64,000 nucleotides of DNA from Hespellia sp. GTDB lineage: Bacteria > Bacillota > Clostridia > Lachnospirales > Lachnospiraceae. The position numbers and the translations under genes were made by a program. How positions within the stretch are numbered: position 1 is the first letter of the stretch; every line of letters starts with the position of its first letter. The stretch is taken from assembly GCA_028689735.1 (NCBI GenBank), contig JAQVCP010000001.1, forward strand, positions 86,756 to 150,755, in the 5' to 3' direction. Of this stretch, positions 47,263 to 59,554 are shown piece by piece. Under the pieces are notes generated by a model. The model searched no databases, had not been told where the DNA came from, and worked only from the letters and a program-made list of their open reading frames with translations.

Positions 47263-47306
47263 AATCTGTCAGCCATCTCTTCACGCCTGAATTCTAATCG
47301 TGAATT

Positions 47307-47364
47307 AAAAGGAGAGGTCCGTGTCCTGCGGTAAAGCAATCCCCAGGACACGAACCTCTCTTTT
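47307..47364. terminator. Bidirectional terminator between prs and the hydrolase gene
   Basis: AAAAGGAGAGGTCCGTGTCC (47307-47326) pairs with GGACACGAACCTCTCTTTT near 47346-47364; one internal mismatch. Ends both convergent genes. Confidence 0.85.
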
Positions 47365-47386
47365 CAATTTTCGGGCCGAATTCGTA

Positions 47387-48805
47387 CTATACGCTTTTGT
47401 CTAATTTCGGAATTGGTGCCATAACAGCTTCTTTCTTCATTCTGTCTGCATCCTGAACGGAGATGAAATTCTGAAAGAGCATCTCATCAATTGCCGCAAA
47501 CATCTTTTTGACATAATCTGTATGCGTTGGATAAAGTTTAAGCAGTCTCTCCTCACTGAATGGTACATATGCACTATCCTGAGGATTCTTAGCTGTTCCA
47601 CTGTAATAGCGAGCTATTGGAACGGTTAGCTGTGGGAGACGAAGTCCTCCCTTACAATTTCCATTTTCATCAAATAATTCATGTCCGTCTTCATCCACTG
47701 CTATCAGATTTTGTGCATGTGGAGGTGCAATATTCTCTTCGGACCACAGTTTTAGATTTCTGAGAGCCTGTCTCATAACAGAATCAATATCCAGCGGAGC
47801 AAAATCTGTGGCTGGGAATCCGGTTTTTTTTTCGATAGCTGCAATTTCTTCATAGCCCGGACGATATAGAGCCCCGGAAAATGCATTATGGGCATGTCCC
47901 CCGATTTCATACAAGCGGAACCGGTCTCCCTTCTCATCGCTGTCTTTCCTTCTATGGCTTATATGTCCGGCAAAATCTCTAAAATCCCACTGTGACATAA
48001 ACCTAATAATTGGCACCGGACAGTTTCTTGTTTTTTGAATGTCAGCTGTAGGTTCCACAGGATCTTCCGATTGGTTCAGCGGAACCATTGTGCTTCCCGT
48101 GTAGGTCAAATACCCATCAAACGGCGGAGAAATTGGCGATTTTCTATCGCTTTCATGAAATGTATTAAAATAAGTTGAAAGAAACATAGAAGATTGGGAA
48201 CAACTCATTGCATATACTTTTTTGACAGGCGAACCAACAATCTCCTGCCCCGCTTCCTCCTTAAAAAAACTGCCCAGCTGTGTCAACATATCCCATACCA
48301 GCCCAAATTCTGTATCTTCTGAACAATGCTGCCACATTAAGATTTTCTGACTTACCGGAGCCGGATTTGGATTGCCCCAATTTAATTCCTTATAACGTTT
48401 CAGATTATATTTTTTTAATGATGCAGCACACACAGCCCGAATTGTCACTCCAATGTAGATATCTCCGTCCTCAAGCATACTCGGCCAAACCTGGCACCAC
48501 ATAGGCGAGACATCCCACGAATTACTTGGATTCAAAAGTTCTATTACAACATTTCCACTGAATTTCTCTGCATTTCTAGGCTTTCGGAGCAAAAAACGGT
48601 TTGTGTATGGTACATCTGCATATTTCACTTCTGCCTGTTCATTCTTTAATGAATATATATTTGCCTGACCTGAATATTGATATTCCGCTTCCTCATATCC
48701 ATATCGTTCCAAATAGATTGGCACCAGCTGCCTGTCTGCCGCTTCCCATGGAATGGAATCACTTGTCCTTTCCAGAAACTTTGCTGATATCTTTTTACAA
48801 CTCAT
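47387..48805 (-). CDS. Alpha/beta-hydrolase-domain protein (Abhydrolase_10-like)
   Basis: 472 residues. I recognise the pattern of the large alpha/beta hydrolase domain group by VVIELLNPSNSWDVSPMW, GVTIRAVCAASLKKY and a nucleophile-elbow-like AMSCSQSSMFL (Ser203 the likely nucleophile). A late His in GHAHNAF is a candidate catalytic base. No signal peptide. Probable esterase or amidase of unknown substrate. It follows the SLC13-type transporter gene in the same direction, which suggests uptake then hydrolysis of a carboxylated ester. Confidence 0.75.
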   Translation of the reverse strand: MSCKKISAKFLERTSDSIPWEAADRQLVPIYLERYGYEEAEYQYSGQANIYSLKNEQAEVKYADVPYTNRFLLRKPRNAEKFSGNVVIELLNPSNSWDVSPMWCQVWPSMLEDGDIYIGVTIRAVCAASLKKYNLKRYKELNWGNPNPAPVSQKILMWQHCSEDTEFGLVWDMLTQLGSFFKEEAGQEIVGSPVKKVYAMSCSQSSMFLSTYFNTFHESDRKSPISPPFDGYLTYTGSTMVPLNQSEDPVEPTADIQKTRNCPVPIIRFMSQWDFRDFAGHISHRRKDSDEKGDRFRLYEIGGHAHNAFSGALYRPGYEEIAAIEKKTGFPATDFAPLDIDSVMRQALRNLKLWSEENIAPPHAQNLIAVDEDGHELFDENGNCKGGLRLPQLTVPIARYYSGTAKNPQDSAYVPFSEERLLKLYPTHTDYVKKMFAAIDEMLFQNFISVQDADRMKKEAVMAPIPKLDKSV

Positions 48806-48830
48806 ATTTTTTATTTTCCCCTTCTTTTAC

Positions 48831-48890
48831 ACAAGGAACATACTCCTGCCAGCCAATCATCTGATCAGCTGATAAAAATATGTTCCTTGT
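48831..48890 (-). other. Long stem-loop between transporter and hydrolase genes
   Basis: ACAAGGAACATA (48831-48842) is perfectly complementary to TATGTTCCTTGT (48879-48890), with a nested ATCA...TGATCA...TGAT region inside. No T-run on the minus strand. Processing site, leader element or repeat. Confidence 0.55.
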
Positions 48891-48987
48891 AGCTCTTATT
48901 TTCCATCTATATTTCACACATGAACCTGCATTCTAGCCCCGGTGAAACAGACATCAGAAATCAGCTTCGATACTTTTTTCTGATTTC

Positions 48988-50442
48988 CTAGACAATTCCT
49001 GCAAGAAGAATACTTCCAATTGGAATAATAATGATACAAGAAATCACTACCATCAGTGCACACAATAGTACACTGTACTTTGCAGTTCCTTTATATTCAA
49101 TTCCAATATCTGAATACACGATTCCCATATTCGGGCAGGCGCTTACTGTACAGATTGCGGTTCCACAAACAGCGATGACCGCACATGCAAATGCAAGAAC
49201 CTGCGCCTGATTTATTCCAGGTACTGCCATAAGTGCCGGCACAAAGCTTGAGCATACAACGACGCCCGCTACCGTATTCGAACAGAAATTAGTAAGTACG
49301 CTTGCAAGAGCAAGACCAAGGAAGATAGACAACATAATTGGCATTTTACTAACAAATGGTCCCACAAGATTCTGCAGGCAAAGTGCGATTCCATACTCTT
49401 CGCTTCCGATGCTTCCTGCATAGAACATGATAGCTCCAAGAAAAATAATCATGGACCACGGAACTTTTGCTACTGCTTTGTTCAAGTCCATTACTGGTTC
49501 ACCATCAACTGTAACAACACAAAGCAAAGCACATACCAGCGTAACAGATGCTGCAATTGTAATCCCGGAGAAATAGGTTGCTACAGATCCCAGAAAACTG
49601 CAGTAAGCAAGAATATAACAAATCAAAATTATTGCCATACCGCCCACAGCAATTTTTCCTTTTTTGGTAATCGGATGTGCTTTCAGATCCTCTCTCATTG
49701 CTGCATCATCAAAATTCTTGAACTTTGACACATCTGGTTTCATGACCAGCTTTACAAGGAGAATTCCGAGAATCACAAAAATAATAAGATATAAAATTGT
49801 CACTTTAAAATATGACATCGCGGTAAATTTTCCATATCCAAGACCTACAACCACAGCCACCATAGTCAGCACATATGGACGTCCCCAGATCAGGACACCA
49901 TCACATATCTGAGATACCCAGCCAATCAGCAGCCCCTGTGATTTGTAGAAGCTGTCCTCCTTTGTGTATCCAATAGACTGACTCACCTCATACAGAAGGC
50001 GGAAGAATAATACCGCTACAACCTGAGGTGCTGTGAAAATCGAGATAACAATCATAGAAAGTGTGAACATTAGCATAAATAAAGTTGGGCGTCCATGGAT
50101 AAATCTTCTGGAGATAATCCATTTTACAATCCATTCAAATGCTCCGCTCTCTTCCATAACCGTTGCAATCATCATAAATGGAATTACTGCTGCATTAACA
50201 ATGTTGCCCCATAAGGTTCCATAGGTCGACGTTCCCGGTGCAATACACAGCATAACTGCCACTGTAACACTAAATAGTGATGTCCAGCCTGTTCCACATG
50301 TGAGCCACAGATAAATTGTCGGCAAAAACACGGATAACATCCGAACCCCGGCATTCGTCAGACCATTTGATTCCGGAATAATCAAATAAAGAATTACTCC
50401 TGCAATCAAAGCAATCAAAAAATTCTTCTGATTCTTCTTCAT
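48988..50442 (-). CDS. SLC13/DASS-type anion (dicarboxylate) transporter
   Basis: 484 residues with about 12 hydrophobic segments. The two halves carry re-entrant hairpin-like repeats: NAAVIPFMMIATVMEESGAFEWIVKWI in the first and TNFCSNTVAGVVVCSSFVPAL in the second, as in Na+- or H+-coupled dicarboxylate carriers. The substrate is probably a small organic anion. It is divergent from the LysR regulator, the usual arrangement for such a carrier controlled by its neighbour. Confidence 0.83.
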   Translation of the reverse strand: MKKNQKNFLIALIAGVILYLIIPESNGLTNAGVRMLSVFLPTIYLWLTCGTGWTSLFSVTVAVMLCIAPGTSTYGTLWGNIVNAAVIPFMMIATVMEESGAFEWIVKWIISRRFIHGRPTLFMLMFTLSMIVISIFTAPQVVAVLFFRLLYEVSQSIGYTKEDSFYKSQGLLIGWVSQICDGVLIWGRPYVLTMVAVVVGLGYGKFTAMSYFKVTILYLIIFVILGILLVKLVMKPDVSKFKNFDDAAMREDLKAHPITKKGKIAVGGMAIILICYILAYCSFLGSVATYFSGITIAASVTLVCALLCVVTVDGEPVMDLNKAVAKVPWSMIIFLGAIMFYAGSIGSEEYGIALCLQNLVGPFVSKMPIMLSIFLGLALASVLTNFCSNTVAGVVVCSSFVPALMAVPGINQAQVLAFACAVIAVCGTAICTVSACPNMGIVYSDIGIEYKGTAKYSVLLCALMVVISCIIIIPIGSILLAGIV

Positions 50443-50842
50443 ACTCTCTTCTCCTTTGGAAAATAAAACTAGTTTGTGTTTTTTTTAACAATAACAATAT
50501 ACCATATCTTAATCTTTATTTGAAATGCTTTTTCAAGTAAAGTTTATAACATAATGTAATAAGAGAAGCATCAAATATTCTTTTTATTACAGTTTGCGTT
50601 ATTAATTCAGAGTTTTTCTGGTTATTTTATTCTTTCTTTGTTATAATTCTATATATTCTATATATCATTTTTATTATTAGTCGTAATATAATAGATTCTA
50701 TGCATCGTTTTGGTTCTCAGCTAAAACAGCGGTAGAATATCTTTATTATTACTTACTATTTTCACAGATTCTACTGTCTTTTATCATTGCCTGACACCGA
50801 ACTAATGCATCGACATAATCATTTTACAAAAAGGAGCCTGTT
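50443..50842. promoter_or_regulatory. AT-rich divergent region between transporter and lysR
   Basis: 400 bp, very AT-rich, no ORF of note. It must hold both divergent promoters and LysR sites. ATGCATCG occurs twice (near 50702 and 50804), and TATATATTCTATATAT lies near 50650-50665. I cannot fix the promoters from sequence alone. Confidence 0.4.
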
Positions 50843-51733
50843 ATGACATTTACACAGTTACAATATTTTATAGCAATTGCCAACACCGAAAGTATGACCA
50901 AAGCCGCCGAAACTCTTAATATCGTACAGCCAGCTTTAAGCCGGACCATTCAGCGTCTTGAGCACGAGCTGGGCACCACATTATTTACGCGCAAGGGCAA
51001 GTCTATTGCTTTGAACGAAAATGGAAAAGTATTCTTACAGTTTGCGGAGCAATGTGTAAATACACTGAATCATGTCCACAGTTCTTTCCTGCGGGAGGAT
51101 AAAGGTATGAAAGGTTCTCTGTCTATCGGAACACTGATAGACAGCACAGTTATACGTAAGGCAGTTGTTGCATTTCAAAAACTTTACCCTAACATTAATC
51201 TTGAAATCGTAAAACTTTCCCACGCTGCAGAAGCCAACACCTTGGATTTTGTCATTGCTTCCTCTGATTTCGAAAGCTCTCAATTCAGTGATTCCTTCTA
51301 TTCTTGTGAGCTTTGGCAGGAATCCATTGTTCTGCTTGTTTCCACAAAACATCCGTTTGCAAAACGTCATATTGTAAAACTGTCAGACTTAAAGGATTTT
51401 CCATTCATTACACCACTTCGCACCGACTTCACAGGCTTTTCAAAAAAGTTCTTTGAAATGGCGAATTTCACCCCTATCAGCTACCTCAGCACCAATGATC
51501 AGTCTCTTGTTTTTGAACTTGTATGTGAAAATCAGGCCGTTGCACTTTTACCGGAATACAATTTTCCAGATGATTTTAAAGATGATCTGTGTTTTCTTCG
51601 TATCTCGGTTCCTGAATACATCCGCCATGTATCTCTTTACTGGCCAACAACAAAAAATTTCAATGACTTGAAAGAAACTTTTCATAATTTTCTTGTGAAT
51701 TATTATCAGATTAATTTCAATAAGGAGAATTAG
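50843..51733 (+). CDS. LysR-type transcription regulator
   Basis: 296 residues. N-terminal winged helix MTFTQLQYFIAIANTESMTKAAETLNIVQPALSRTI-type sequence (residues 1-60) and a type II binding-fold effector domain (GSLSIGTLIDSTVIRKAVVAFQKLYP, WQESIVLLVSTKHPF). Divergently transcribed from the SLC13-type transporter, which it probably controls, together with the hydrolase, in response to the transported anion. Confidence 0.92.
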   Translation: MTFTQLQYFIAIANTESMTKAAETLNIVQPALSRTIQRLEHELGTTLFTRKGKSIALNENGKVFLQFAEQCVNTLNHVHSSFLREDKGMKGSLSIGTLIDSTVIRKAVVAFQKLYPNINLEIVKLSHAAEANTLDFVIASSDFESSQFSDSFYSCELWQESIVLLVSTKHPFAKRHIVKLSDLKDFPFITPLRTDFTGFSKKFFEMANFTPISYLSTNDQSLVFELVCENQAVALLPEYNFPDDFKDDLCFLRISVPEYIRHVSLYWPTTKNFNDLKETFHNFLVNYYQINFNKEN

Positions 51734-51832
51734 TTTTTTGAAAGATAGATTTTTTTAAGAATCAGAAAGATTTGCTGCATACCACAAAAGAATACAGAAC
51801 TTACATCTGCAAAAGATATTTCGATAACACAG

Positions 51833-51866
51833 AAAAAAACGGCGTAGCCACGAATGACTACACCGC
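51833..51866 (-). terminator. rpoBC terminator
   Basis: Minus-strand GCGGTGTAG pairs with CTACGCCGT, followed by TTTTTT. About 95 nt after the rpoC stop. A second strong hairpin (GTGCCCC...GGGGCAC, about 51879-51915) lies between and may trim the end of this or of the convergent lysR transcript. Confidence 0.82.
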
Positions 51867-51960
51867 AATTTCTCAGCTGTGCCCCGTGCCCTTCACGTAA
51901 AGACGTGAGGGGCACAATTGGTCAGTTTTTTATTACTATATATTCTTTGTACGATTGTAT

Positions 51961-54900
51961 TTATTCTTCGTCAAAAACCAACTCTTCTGCCTCAGCAGAT
52001 TCATTGATTTCCTCTGTCTCGGACAGATCAACAAATTCCTGTACATCAACTGTCTCATCTAAATCAATTGTTTCATCCAAATCAACGGTCTCATCAAAAT
52101 CCATCTCATCAAGTACAAGTTCATCATCCATCGCAAGCTCATTGTCCAATCTTACGTCACGGTATTTTCTCATACCAGTTCCGGCTGGGATATGCTTACC
52201 GATGATTACGTTCTCTTTCAAGCCAACCAGTCGGTCGATCTTGCCCTTGATTGCTGCTTCAGTAAGAACCTTTGTGGTCTCCTGGAAGGAAGCCGCTGAA
52301 AGGAAGGAATCTGTAGCAAGAGATGCCTTGGTGATACCAAGCATAATCTGCTCACCAGTTGCAACTTCTTTACCCTCTGCTCCCAGTTCTTTGTTTGTAT
52401 CTTCAAAGTCAAGTACATCAACCATTGTTCCCGGTAAGAACTCTGAATCTCCATTTTCCTCGATACGGATCTTCTTGAGCATCTGACGCACAATAACTTC
52501 GATATGCTTATCGTTGATCTCTACACCCTGCAGACGGTATACACGCTGTACTTCACGGATCATATAATCCTGTACTGCACGAAGACCTTTGATCTTCAGG
52601 ATATCATGTGGGTTCGCACTACCTTCTGTCAGTGGATCACCAGCCTCGATCTCGGCTCCATCCATGACTTTGATTCTTGATCCGTAAGGAATCAGATAAG
52701 CCTTAGATTCGCCAGTCTCGTTGTTGGATACGATCACTTCACGTTTCTTCTTTGTATCGCTGATTGTAGCAGTTCCGCCAAATTCTGCAATAATTGCAAG
52801 ACCCTTTGGCTTACGTGCCTCAAAAAGCTCCTCGACACGAGGAAGACCCTGTGTGATATCGTCACCGGCAACTCCACCTGTATGGAATGTTCTCATGGTA
52901 AGCTGTGTACCCGGCTCACCGATGGACTGAGCGGCGATAATACCAACAGCCTCACCGACCTGTACTGCTTCTCCAGTTGCCATGTTGGCACCGTAGCACT
53001 TTGAACACACGCCATCGTGGCACTTACAGGTAAGGATTGTACGAATCTTAACCTTCTCAAGCGGCTTGTTGTCGCCATCCACGCCAAGCTTCATCACCTT
53101 AGCGGCACGTCTTGGTGTGATCATGTGGTTCGCTTTTACGATTACCTTGCCGTCTTTGTCTTTGATATCTTCGCAGGAGAATCGTCCTGTAATACGCTCT
53201 TCCAGACTTTCAATCTCTTCATTTCCATCCATGAAGGCTTCTACGTACATTCCGGAAATCTCTTCACCCGGACGTGTACAATCTGTGTCATGAATAATCA
53301 GTTCCTGTGAAACGTCTACGAGACGTCTTGTCAGGTATCCTGAATCGGCCGTACGAAGCGCTGTATCGGAAAGTCCTTTACGTGCTCCATGCGCTGACAT
53401 GAAGTACTCCAATACATCAAGTCCCTCACGGAAGTTAGACTTGATCGGCAACTCAATGGTACGACCTGTTGTATCAGCCATCAGACCACGCATACCGGCA
53501 AGCTGTTTGATCTGCTTGTCAGAACCACGGGCTCCGGAATCAGCCATCATAAAGATGTTGTTGTATTCATCCAGTCCGGTAAGCAGCGCTTCTGTAAGCT
53601 TATCATCTGTCACCTTCCAAGTCTCAACAACTTCCTTGTAACGCTCTTCTTCCGTAATCAGACCACGCTTGTAGTTCTTTGTGATCAAGTCAACTGTATT
53701 CTGAGCTTCCGCGATCATCTGCGGCTTCTCTGGCGGAACAGTCATATCAGAAATAGATACGGTCATAGCTGCTCTTGTAGAGTACTTATAACCAGTTGAC
53801 TTAATCGCATCTAATACTTCTGCGGACTGTGTCGCGCCATGTGTATTGATAACTTTTTCAAGAATCTGTTTTAACTGCTTCTTGCCGACATGAAAATCAA
53901 CTTCCAGTGCAAGCGCATTTTCCTCTGCTTCTCTGTCAACAAAACCTAAATCCTGCGGAATAATCTCATTGAAAATGAAACGTCCAAGTGTTGCCTCTAC
54001 GATACCTGTTTTCTCCTCACCATCTGGCATCATCTTCGTGATGCGGACTTTGATACGGGAATGAAGTGTTACCACCTGATTCTCATATGCAAGGATAGCT
54101 TCGTTCAGACTCTTAAATGCTTTGCCTTCGCCCTTTGCTCCCGGTCTCTCCTGAGTCAGATAATAGATACCAAGGACCATATCCTGTGAAGGAACAGCTA
54201 CCGGACCACCATCAGACGGTTTCAGTAAGTTGTTAGGAGACAGAAGTAAGAATCTACACTCTGCCTGCGCTTCTACGGACAATGGCACATGAACAGCCAT
54301 CTGGTCTCCATCGAAATCGGCATTGAATGCGGTACAAGCAAGCGGATGAAGCTTAATCGCCTTACCTTCTACAAGGATGGGTTCAAATGCCTGGATACCT
54401 AATCTATGAAGTGTGGGGGCACGGTTCAACATAACCGGATGCTCTTTGATTACACCTTCAAGCACATCCCATACCTCCGGCTGAAGTCTCTCTACCATCT
54501 TCTTTGCATTCTTGATGTTGTGGGCTGTACCATTTGCAACAAGCTCTTTCATAACAAATGGTTTGAACAGCTCAATTGCCATCTCTTTTGGAAGACCACA
54601 CTGGTAAATCTTAAGCTCTGGTCCTACTACGATAACGGAACGTCCGGAGTAGTCAACACGCTTACCAAGAAGGTTCTGTCTGAAACGTCCGGATTTACCC
54701 TTTAACATATCCGAAAGAGATTTTAATGCTCTGTTACCAGGTCCTGTTACCGGACGTCCCCGACGACCGTTATCGATCAGGGCATCCACCGCTTCCTGAA
54801 GCATTCTCTTCTCGTTACGAACAATAATATCCGGAGCTCCAAGTTCAAGGAGTCTTCTCAGACGGTTATTTCTGTTGATGATCCTTCTGTATAAATCATT

Positions 54901-55686
54901 CAAATCAGAAGTCGCAAAACGCCCGCCGTCTAACTGAACCATAGGTCTAAGATCCGGTGGTATAACCGGGATTGCAGTCATGATCATCCACTCCGGTTTG
55001 TTGCCGGATTCTCTGAACGCTTCCACTACTTCCAGCCGCTTTACGATTCTGGCTCTCTTCTGCCCAGTTGCATTCTCCAGTCCAGCCTGAAGTTCTGTAT
55101 ATTCCTTCTCAAGATCAATCGACTCGAGAAGTTCTTTGATAGATTCAGCACCCATACCTACGCGGAATGCAGAGCCAAATGCCTCTCTTGCATCCTGATA
55201 TTCCTGCTCGGAAAGGATCTGCTTGTATTCCAGATTAGATTCACCTTTATCAAGTACAATATAAGATGCAAAATATAATACTCTTTCCAGGATTCTTGGT
55301 GAAATATCAAGAATCAGTCCCATACGGCTTGGAATTCCCTTAAAGTACCAGATATGTGATACAGGAGCCGCAAGAGCAATATGTCCCATACGTTCACGAC
55401 GGACAGTTGCCTTTGTCACTTCTACTCCACAACGATCACAGATTACGCCTTTATAGCGGATCTTTTTATATTTACCACAGTGACACTCCCAGTCCTTGCT
55501 AGGTCCGAAAATCTTTTCACAGAAAAGACCATCTTTTTCTGGTTTTAAGGTTCTGTAGTTGATTGTTTCAGGTTTTGTAACCTCACCTTTTGACCATTCT
55601 AAGACTTTTTCCGGTGAAGCCAGGCCGATTTTGATAGCGTCAAAAGTTAACGGTTCGTACTGTTGTTCATTGTTACCTGCTGTCAT
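51961..55686 (-). CDS. rpoC: RNA polymerase beta' subunit
   Basis: 1241 residues. N-terminal zinc site [20 protein letters not shown] near 70, catalytic [15 protein letters not shown] near 450, trigger-loop region and the second zinc site [20 protein letters not shown] near 880. The last about 50 residues are an acidic tail with repeats of the type [11 protein letters not shown], encoded by near-identical 18-bp units. Start has GAGGAG upstream; 13 nt after rpoB. Confidence 0.99.
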   Translation of the reverse strand: MTAGNNEQQYEPLTFDAIKIGLASPEKVLEWSKGEVTKPETINYRTLKPEKDGLFCEKIFGPSKDWECHCGKYKKIRYKGVICDRCGVEVTKATVRRERMGHIALAAPVSHIWYFKGIPSRMGLILDISPRILERVLYFASYIVLDKGESNLEYKQILSEQEYQDAREAFGSAFRVGMGAESIKELLESIDLEKEYTELQAGLENATGQKRARIVKRLEVVEAFRESGNKPEWMIMTAIPVIPPDLRPMVQLDGGRFATSDLNDLYRRIINRNNRLRRLLELGAPDIIVRNEKRMLQEAVDALIDNGRRGRPVTGPGNRALKSLSDMLKGKSGRFRQNLLGKRVDYSGRSVIVVGPELKIYQCGLPKEMAIELFKPFVMKELVANGTAHNIKNAKKMVERLQPEVWDVLEGVIKEHPVMLNRAPTLHRLGIQAFEPILVEGKAIKLHPLACTAFNADFDGDQMAVHVPLSVEAQAECRFLLLSPNNLLKPSDGGPVAVPSQDMVLGIYYLTQERPGAKGEGKAFKSLNEAILAYENQVVTLHSRIKVRITKMMPDGEEKTGIVEATLGRFIFNEIIPQDLGFVDREAEENALALEVDFHVGKKQLKQILEKVINTHGATQSAEVLDAIKSTGYKYSTRAAMTVSISDMTVPPEKPQMIAEAQNTVDLITKNYKRGLITEEERYKEVVETWKVTDDKLTEALLTGLDEYNNIFMMADSGARGSDKQIKQLAGMRGLMADTTGRTIELPIKSNFREGLDVLEYFMSAHGARKGLSDTALRTADSGYLTRRLVDVSQELIIHDTDCTRPGEEISGMYVEAFMDGNEEIESLEERITGRFSCEDIKDKDGKVIVKANHMITPRRAAKVMKLGVDGDNKPLEKVKIRTILTCKCHDGVCSKCYGANMATGEAVQVGEAVGIIAAQSIGEPGTQLTMRTFHTGGVAGDDITQGLPRVEELFEARKPKGLAIIAEFGGTATISDTKKKREVIVSNNETGESKAYLIPYGSRIKVMDGAEIEAGDPLTEGSANPHDILKIKGLRAVQDYMIREVQRVYRLQGVEINDKHIEVIVRQMLKKIRIEENGDSEFLPGTMVDVLDFEDTNKELGAEGKEVATGEQIMLGITKASLATDSFLSAASFQETTKVLTEAAIKGKIDRLVGLKENVIIGKHIPAGTGMRKYRDVRLDNELAMDDELVLDEMDFDETVDLDETIDLDETVDVQEFVDLSETEEINESAEAEELVFDEE

Positions 55687-55699
55687 TATATGGCTCCTC

Positions 55700-58600
55700 C
55701 TATTCTTCGTCTAAAACTTCTTCCAATTCTATCTCTGCATCGTCTTCATCTTCGATCTCATCTTCTACCACATCAACAAACTCATCATCTACAACTTCCT
55801 GAGCTGTAAATCCGTGGTCTTCAAATGACTCTTTTCTGTCACGATACTTTCTGTCTCCTTCAATAACGGAACGCAGGTCTGTGTCACCGTAATCAATGGA
55901 TTCCATCAGCTGGACTTCAGTATCGTCATCCTTCAGTACTCTGACATCCAGTCCCAGGGACTGTAATTCTTTCAGAAGTACCTTAAAGGACTCAGGAATA
56001 CCCGGCTGTGGAATATTCTCACCCTTGATGATTGCCTCGTAAGTCTTCACACGACCAACAACATCATCGGATTTAACTGTCAGGATCTCCTGCAGTGTGT
56101 AAGACGCACCGTATGCTTCCAGTGCCCATACCTCCATCTCTCCGAAACGCTGTCCACCGAACTGTGCCTTACCACCTAACGGCTGCTGTGTTACCAGTGA
56201 ATAAGGACCCGTTGAACGTGCATGGATCTTATCATCAACCAGATGATGAAGCTTGAGGTAATGCATGTGTCCGATTGTTACCGGTCCATCGAAATACTCT
56301 CCTGTTCTACCATCGCGAAGACGGACTTTACCATCTCTTGAAAGCGGAACGCCCTTCCACAATGCTCTGTGTTCTCTGTTATCAGAGAGATACTGCATTA
56401 CTTCCGGAAGTAATTCCTCCTTGTGCTTCGCCTCGAATTCTTCCCACTCCAGATTGACGTAATCATTGGCAAGATCAAGTGTATCCATAATATCAATCTC
56501 GTTTGCTCCGTCAAAGACTGGAGTAGAGATGTTGAAACCTAATGCTTTTGCTGCCAGAGAAAGATGAATCTCCAGCACCTGTCCGATATTCATACGTGAT
56601 GGTACACCCAGTGGGTTCAGCACGATGTCCAGCGGACGTCCGTTTGGCAGATATGGCATATCTTCTACCGGAAGTACACGGGAAACTACACCCTTGTTAC
56701 CATGACGTCCGGCCATCTTATCCCCGACAGAAATCTTTCTCTTCTGTGCGATATAGATACGAACAGACTGGTTTACTCCTGGAGATAATTCATCTCCATT
56801 CTCTCTTGTAAATACTTTCGCATCCACGATGATACCATATTCACCATGAGGTACCTTCAGAGAAGTATCTCTTACTTCACGGGCTTTCTCGCCGAAGATT
56901 GCACGAAGAAGTCTCTCTTCTGCTGTCAGCTCTGTCTCTCCCTTAGGAGTCACCTTGCCGACCAGAATGTCTCCGGCACGCACTTCCGCACCAATGCGGA
57001 TAATACCTCTTTCATCCAGGTCTTTCAGTGCGTCATCACCAACACCCGGGATGTCTCTTGTAATCTCTTCCGGTCCGAGCTTTGTATCACGTGCTTCTGC
57101 TTCGTATTCCTCAATATGAATCGAAGTATAAACATCATCCTGAACAAGTCTCTCACTTAAGAGAACCGCATCCTCGTAGTTGTAGCCTTCCCATGTCATG
57201 AAACCGATCAACGGGTTCTTGCCAAGAGCGATCTCTCCATTTGCAGTAGAAGGACCGTCCGCGATAACCTGACCAGCCTCTACCCGCTCACCTTTGACAA
57301 CGATTGGTCTCTGGTTGTAGCAGTTACTCTGGTTACTGCGAAGGAATTTTGTTAATTTGTATGTCTTCTTTGTTCCGTCATCGTGCTTCACCGTGATTTC
57401 CTTGGAAGCAGATCTCTCGATGACACCTGCCTGCTCTGCAACAATACACACACCGGAATCGACAGCTGCTTTTACTTCCATACCTGTTCCGACAACCGGA
57501 GCTTCCGTTGTAAGAAGCGGTACTGCCTGACGCTGCATGTTGGATCCCATCAGCGCACGGTTCGCATCATCATTTTCCAGGAAAGGAATCATGGCTGTAG
57601 CTACGGAGAATACCATCTTAGGTGATACGTCCATGTAGCTGAACATCTTTCTCTCATATTCCTGGGTCTCTTCTCTGTAGCGACCAGATACATTCTTGTG
57701 AATGAAATGTCCCTCTTCATCCAAAGGCTCATTCGCCTGCGCTACATGGTAATTATCTTCTTCATCAGCAGTCATATATACTACTTCATCTGTTACGACC
57801 GGGTTATCAGCATCTGTCTTATCAATCACTCGGTATGGTGCCTCAACGAAACCATACTCATTGATTCTCGCATAAGTAGCAAGGGAGTTGATCAGACCGA
57901 TATTCGGACCTTCTGGGGTCTCAATCGGGCACATTCTTCCATAGTGAGAGTAATGTACATCTCGAACCTCGAATCCGGCTCTGTCTCGGGACAGACCACC
58001 AGGACCAAGTGCTGAGAGACGTCTCTTATGGGTCAGCTCACCAAGTGGGTTATTCTGATCCATGAACTGTGACAGCTGAGAAGAACCGAAGAACTCTTTT
58101 ACTGCCGCCGTTACAGGCTTAATATTAATCAGTGACTGCGGAGAAATCCCCTCCAGATCTTGTGTCGTCATTCTCTCGCGGACAACTCTCTCCAATCTAG
58201 AAAGACCGATTCTGTACTGGTTCTGTAAAAGTTCTCCAACCGCACGGATACGTCTGTTGCCCAGGTGGTCGATATCATCATCGTTACCCATACCATACTC
58301 TAAATGCATGTTATAGTTAATAGAAGCTAAAATATCTTCTTTGGTAATATGCTTAGGAATCAACTCAGGGATGTTCTTGCGGATCTCATCTTTTAATTCT
58401 TCTATATCGCCAGCAGTCTCTTCCAACAGTTCTGCAAGAACAGGATAGTAAACTTCTTCTGTCACGCCAACTTCATCTGGATTGATATCAACGATAGACT
58501 GCAACTCTACCATCAAGTTAGAAAGAATCTTGATATTACGTGACTCGTCCTCACCTTTTACCCACACAAACGGAACTGCTCCGTTCTGAATCTGCGTGGC

Positions 58601-59554
58601 AATCTCACGTGTAATCTTAGTTCCTTCTTCTGCAATCACTTCACCTGTCAATGGGCTTACAACGTCTTCCGCAACTACTTGTCCTGAGATGCGGTTCTTC
58701 AGAGCTAATTTTTTATTGAATTTGTAACGTCCAACCTTCGCAAGATCATAACGTCTTGCGTCAAAGAACATGCTGGTAATCAGGCTCTCTGCTGAATCCA
58801 CTGCAAGTGGCTCACCTGGACGGATTTTCTTATATAATTCCAAAAGACCTTCCTGATAATTCTCAGCAGTGTCTTTTGTAAAACTTGCAAGAATCTTTGG
58901 CTCCTCACCAAATAATTCCAAGATCTCAGGATTGGTTCCGATACCAAGGGCACGGATCAATACTGTGATCGGTACTTTTCTCGTTCTATCTACACGTACG
59001 TAAAAAACGTCATTAGAGTCAGTCTCATATTCAAGCCATGCACCACGGTTTGGAATAACGGTTGCAGAGTATAACTCTTTACCAATCTTATCATGTGCAA
59101 TACCATAGTAGATCCCCGGGGAACGTACTAACTGACTTACGATGACACGTTCCGCACCATTAATAACAAAAGTACCAGTCTTTGTCATTAATGGAAGATC
59201 TCCCATGAATATCTCATGCTCGTTAATCTCATCATTTTCCTTATTATAAAGTCTTACCTTCACTTTCAAAGGTGCTGCAAAAGTTGCGTCTCTCTCTTTA
59301 CACTCTTCGATGGTGTATTTCACTTCATCTTCGCATAATTTGAAATCCACAAATTCCAGACTGAGGTGACCGCTGTAGTCAGCAATTGGAGAAATATCAG
59401 CGAATACTTCTTTTAATCCTGTGTCCAGAAACCATTGATAGGAATCTTTTTGGACTTCGATTAAGTTTGGCATCTCTAATACTTCTTTTTGTCTGGAATA
59501 GCTCATGCGTGAACTTTTTCCGGTTGTGATGGGACGAATTCTGTTTTTCTCCAT
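55700..59554 (-). CDS. rpoB: RNA polymerase beta subunit
   Basis: 1284 residues. The rifampicin pocket ([20 protein letters not shown] and following [15 protein letters not shown]) has wild-type, sensitive residues. Active-site regions [14 protein letters not shown] and the C-terminal clamp [24 protein letters not shown] are intact. Ends in a roughly 30-residue acidic tail ([18 protein letters not shown]). Behind its own promoter and cotranscribed with rpoC. Confidence 0.99.
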   Translation of the reverse strand: MEKNRIRPITTGKSSRMSYSRQKEVLEMPNLIEVQKDSYQWFLDTGLKEVFADISPIADYSGHLSLEFVDFKLCEDEVKYTIEECKERDATFAAPLKVKVRLYNKENDEINEHEIFMGDLPLMTKTGTFVINGAERVIVSQLVRSPGIYYGIAHDKIGKELYSATVIPNRGAWLEYETDSNDVFYVRVDRTRKVPITVLIRALGIGTNPEILELFGEEPKILASFTKDTAENYQEGLLELYKKIRPGEPLAVDSAESLITSMFFDARRYDLAKVGRYKFNKKLALKNRISGQVVAEDVVSPLTGEVIAEEGTKITREIATQIQNGAVPFVWVKGEDESRNIKILSNLMVELQSIVDINPDEVGVTEEVYYPVLAELLEETAGDIEELKDEIRKNIPELIPKHITKEDILASINYNMHLEYGMGNDDDIDHLGNRRIRAVGELLQNQYRIGLSRLERVVRERMTTQDLEGISPQSLINIKPVTAAVKEFFGSSQLSQFMDQNNPLGELTHKRRLSALGPGGLSRDRAGFEVRDVHYSHYGRMCPIETPEGPNIGLINSLATYARINEYGFVEAPYRVIDKTDADNPVVTDEVVYMTADEEDNYHVAQANEPLDEEGHFIHKNVSGRYREETQEYERKMFSYMDVSPKMVFSVATAMIPFLENDDANRALMGSNMQRQAVPLLTTEAPVVGTGMEVKAAVDSGVCIVAEQAGVIERSASKEITVKHDDGTKKTYKLTKFLRSNQSNCYNQRPIVVKGERVEAGQVIADGPSTANGEIALGKNPLIGFMTWEGYNYEDAVLLSERLVQDDVYTSIHIEEYEAEARDTKLGPEEITRDIPGVGDDALKDLDERGIIRIGAEVRAGDILVGKVTPKGETELTAEERLLRAIFGEKAREVRDTSLKVPHGEYGIIVDAKVFTRENGDELSPGVNQSVRIYIAQKRKISVGDKMAGRHGNKGVVSRVLPVEDMPYLPNGRPLDIVLNPLGVPSRMNIGQVLEIHLSLAAKALGFNISTPVFDGANEIDIMDTLDLANDYVNLEWEEFEAKHKEELLPEVMQYLSDNREHRALWKGVPLSRDGKVRLRDGRTGEYFDGPVTIGHMHYLKLHHLVDDKIHARSTGPYSLVTQQPLGGKAQFGGQRFGEMEVWALEAYGASYTLQEILTVKSDDVVGRVKTYEAIIKGENIPQPGIPESFKVLLKELQSLGLDVRVLKDDDTEVQLMESIDYGDTDLRSVIEGDRKYRDRKESFEDHGFTAQEVVDDEFVDVVEDEIEDEDDAEIELEEVLDEE

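Noticed and set aside
52030..52110. Short tandem DNA repeat as a possible CRISPR or satellite
   Set aside because: The units are in frame, without spacers, and encode the acidic RpoC tail.
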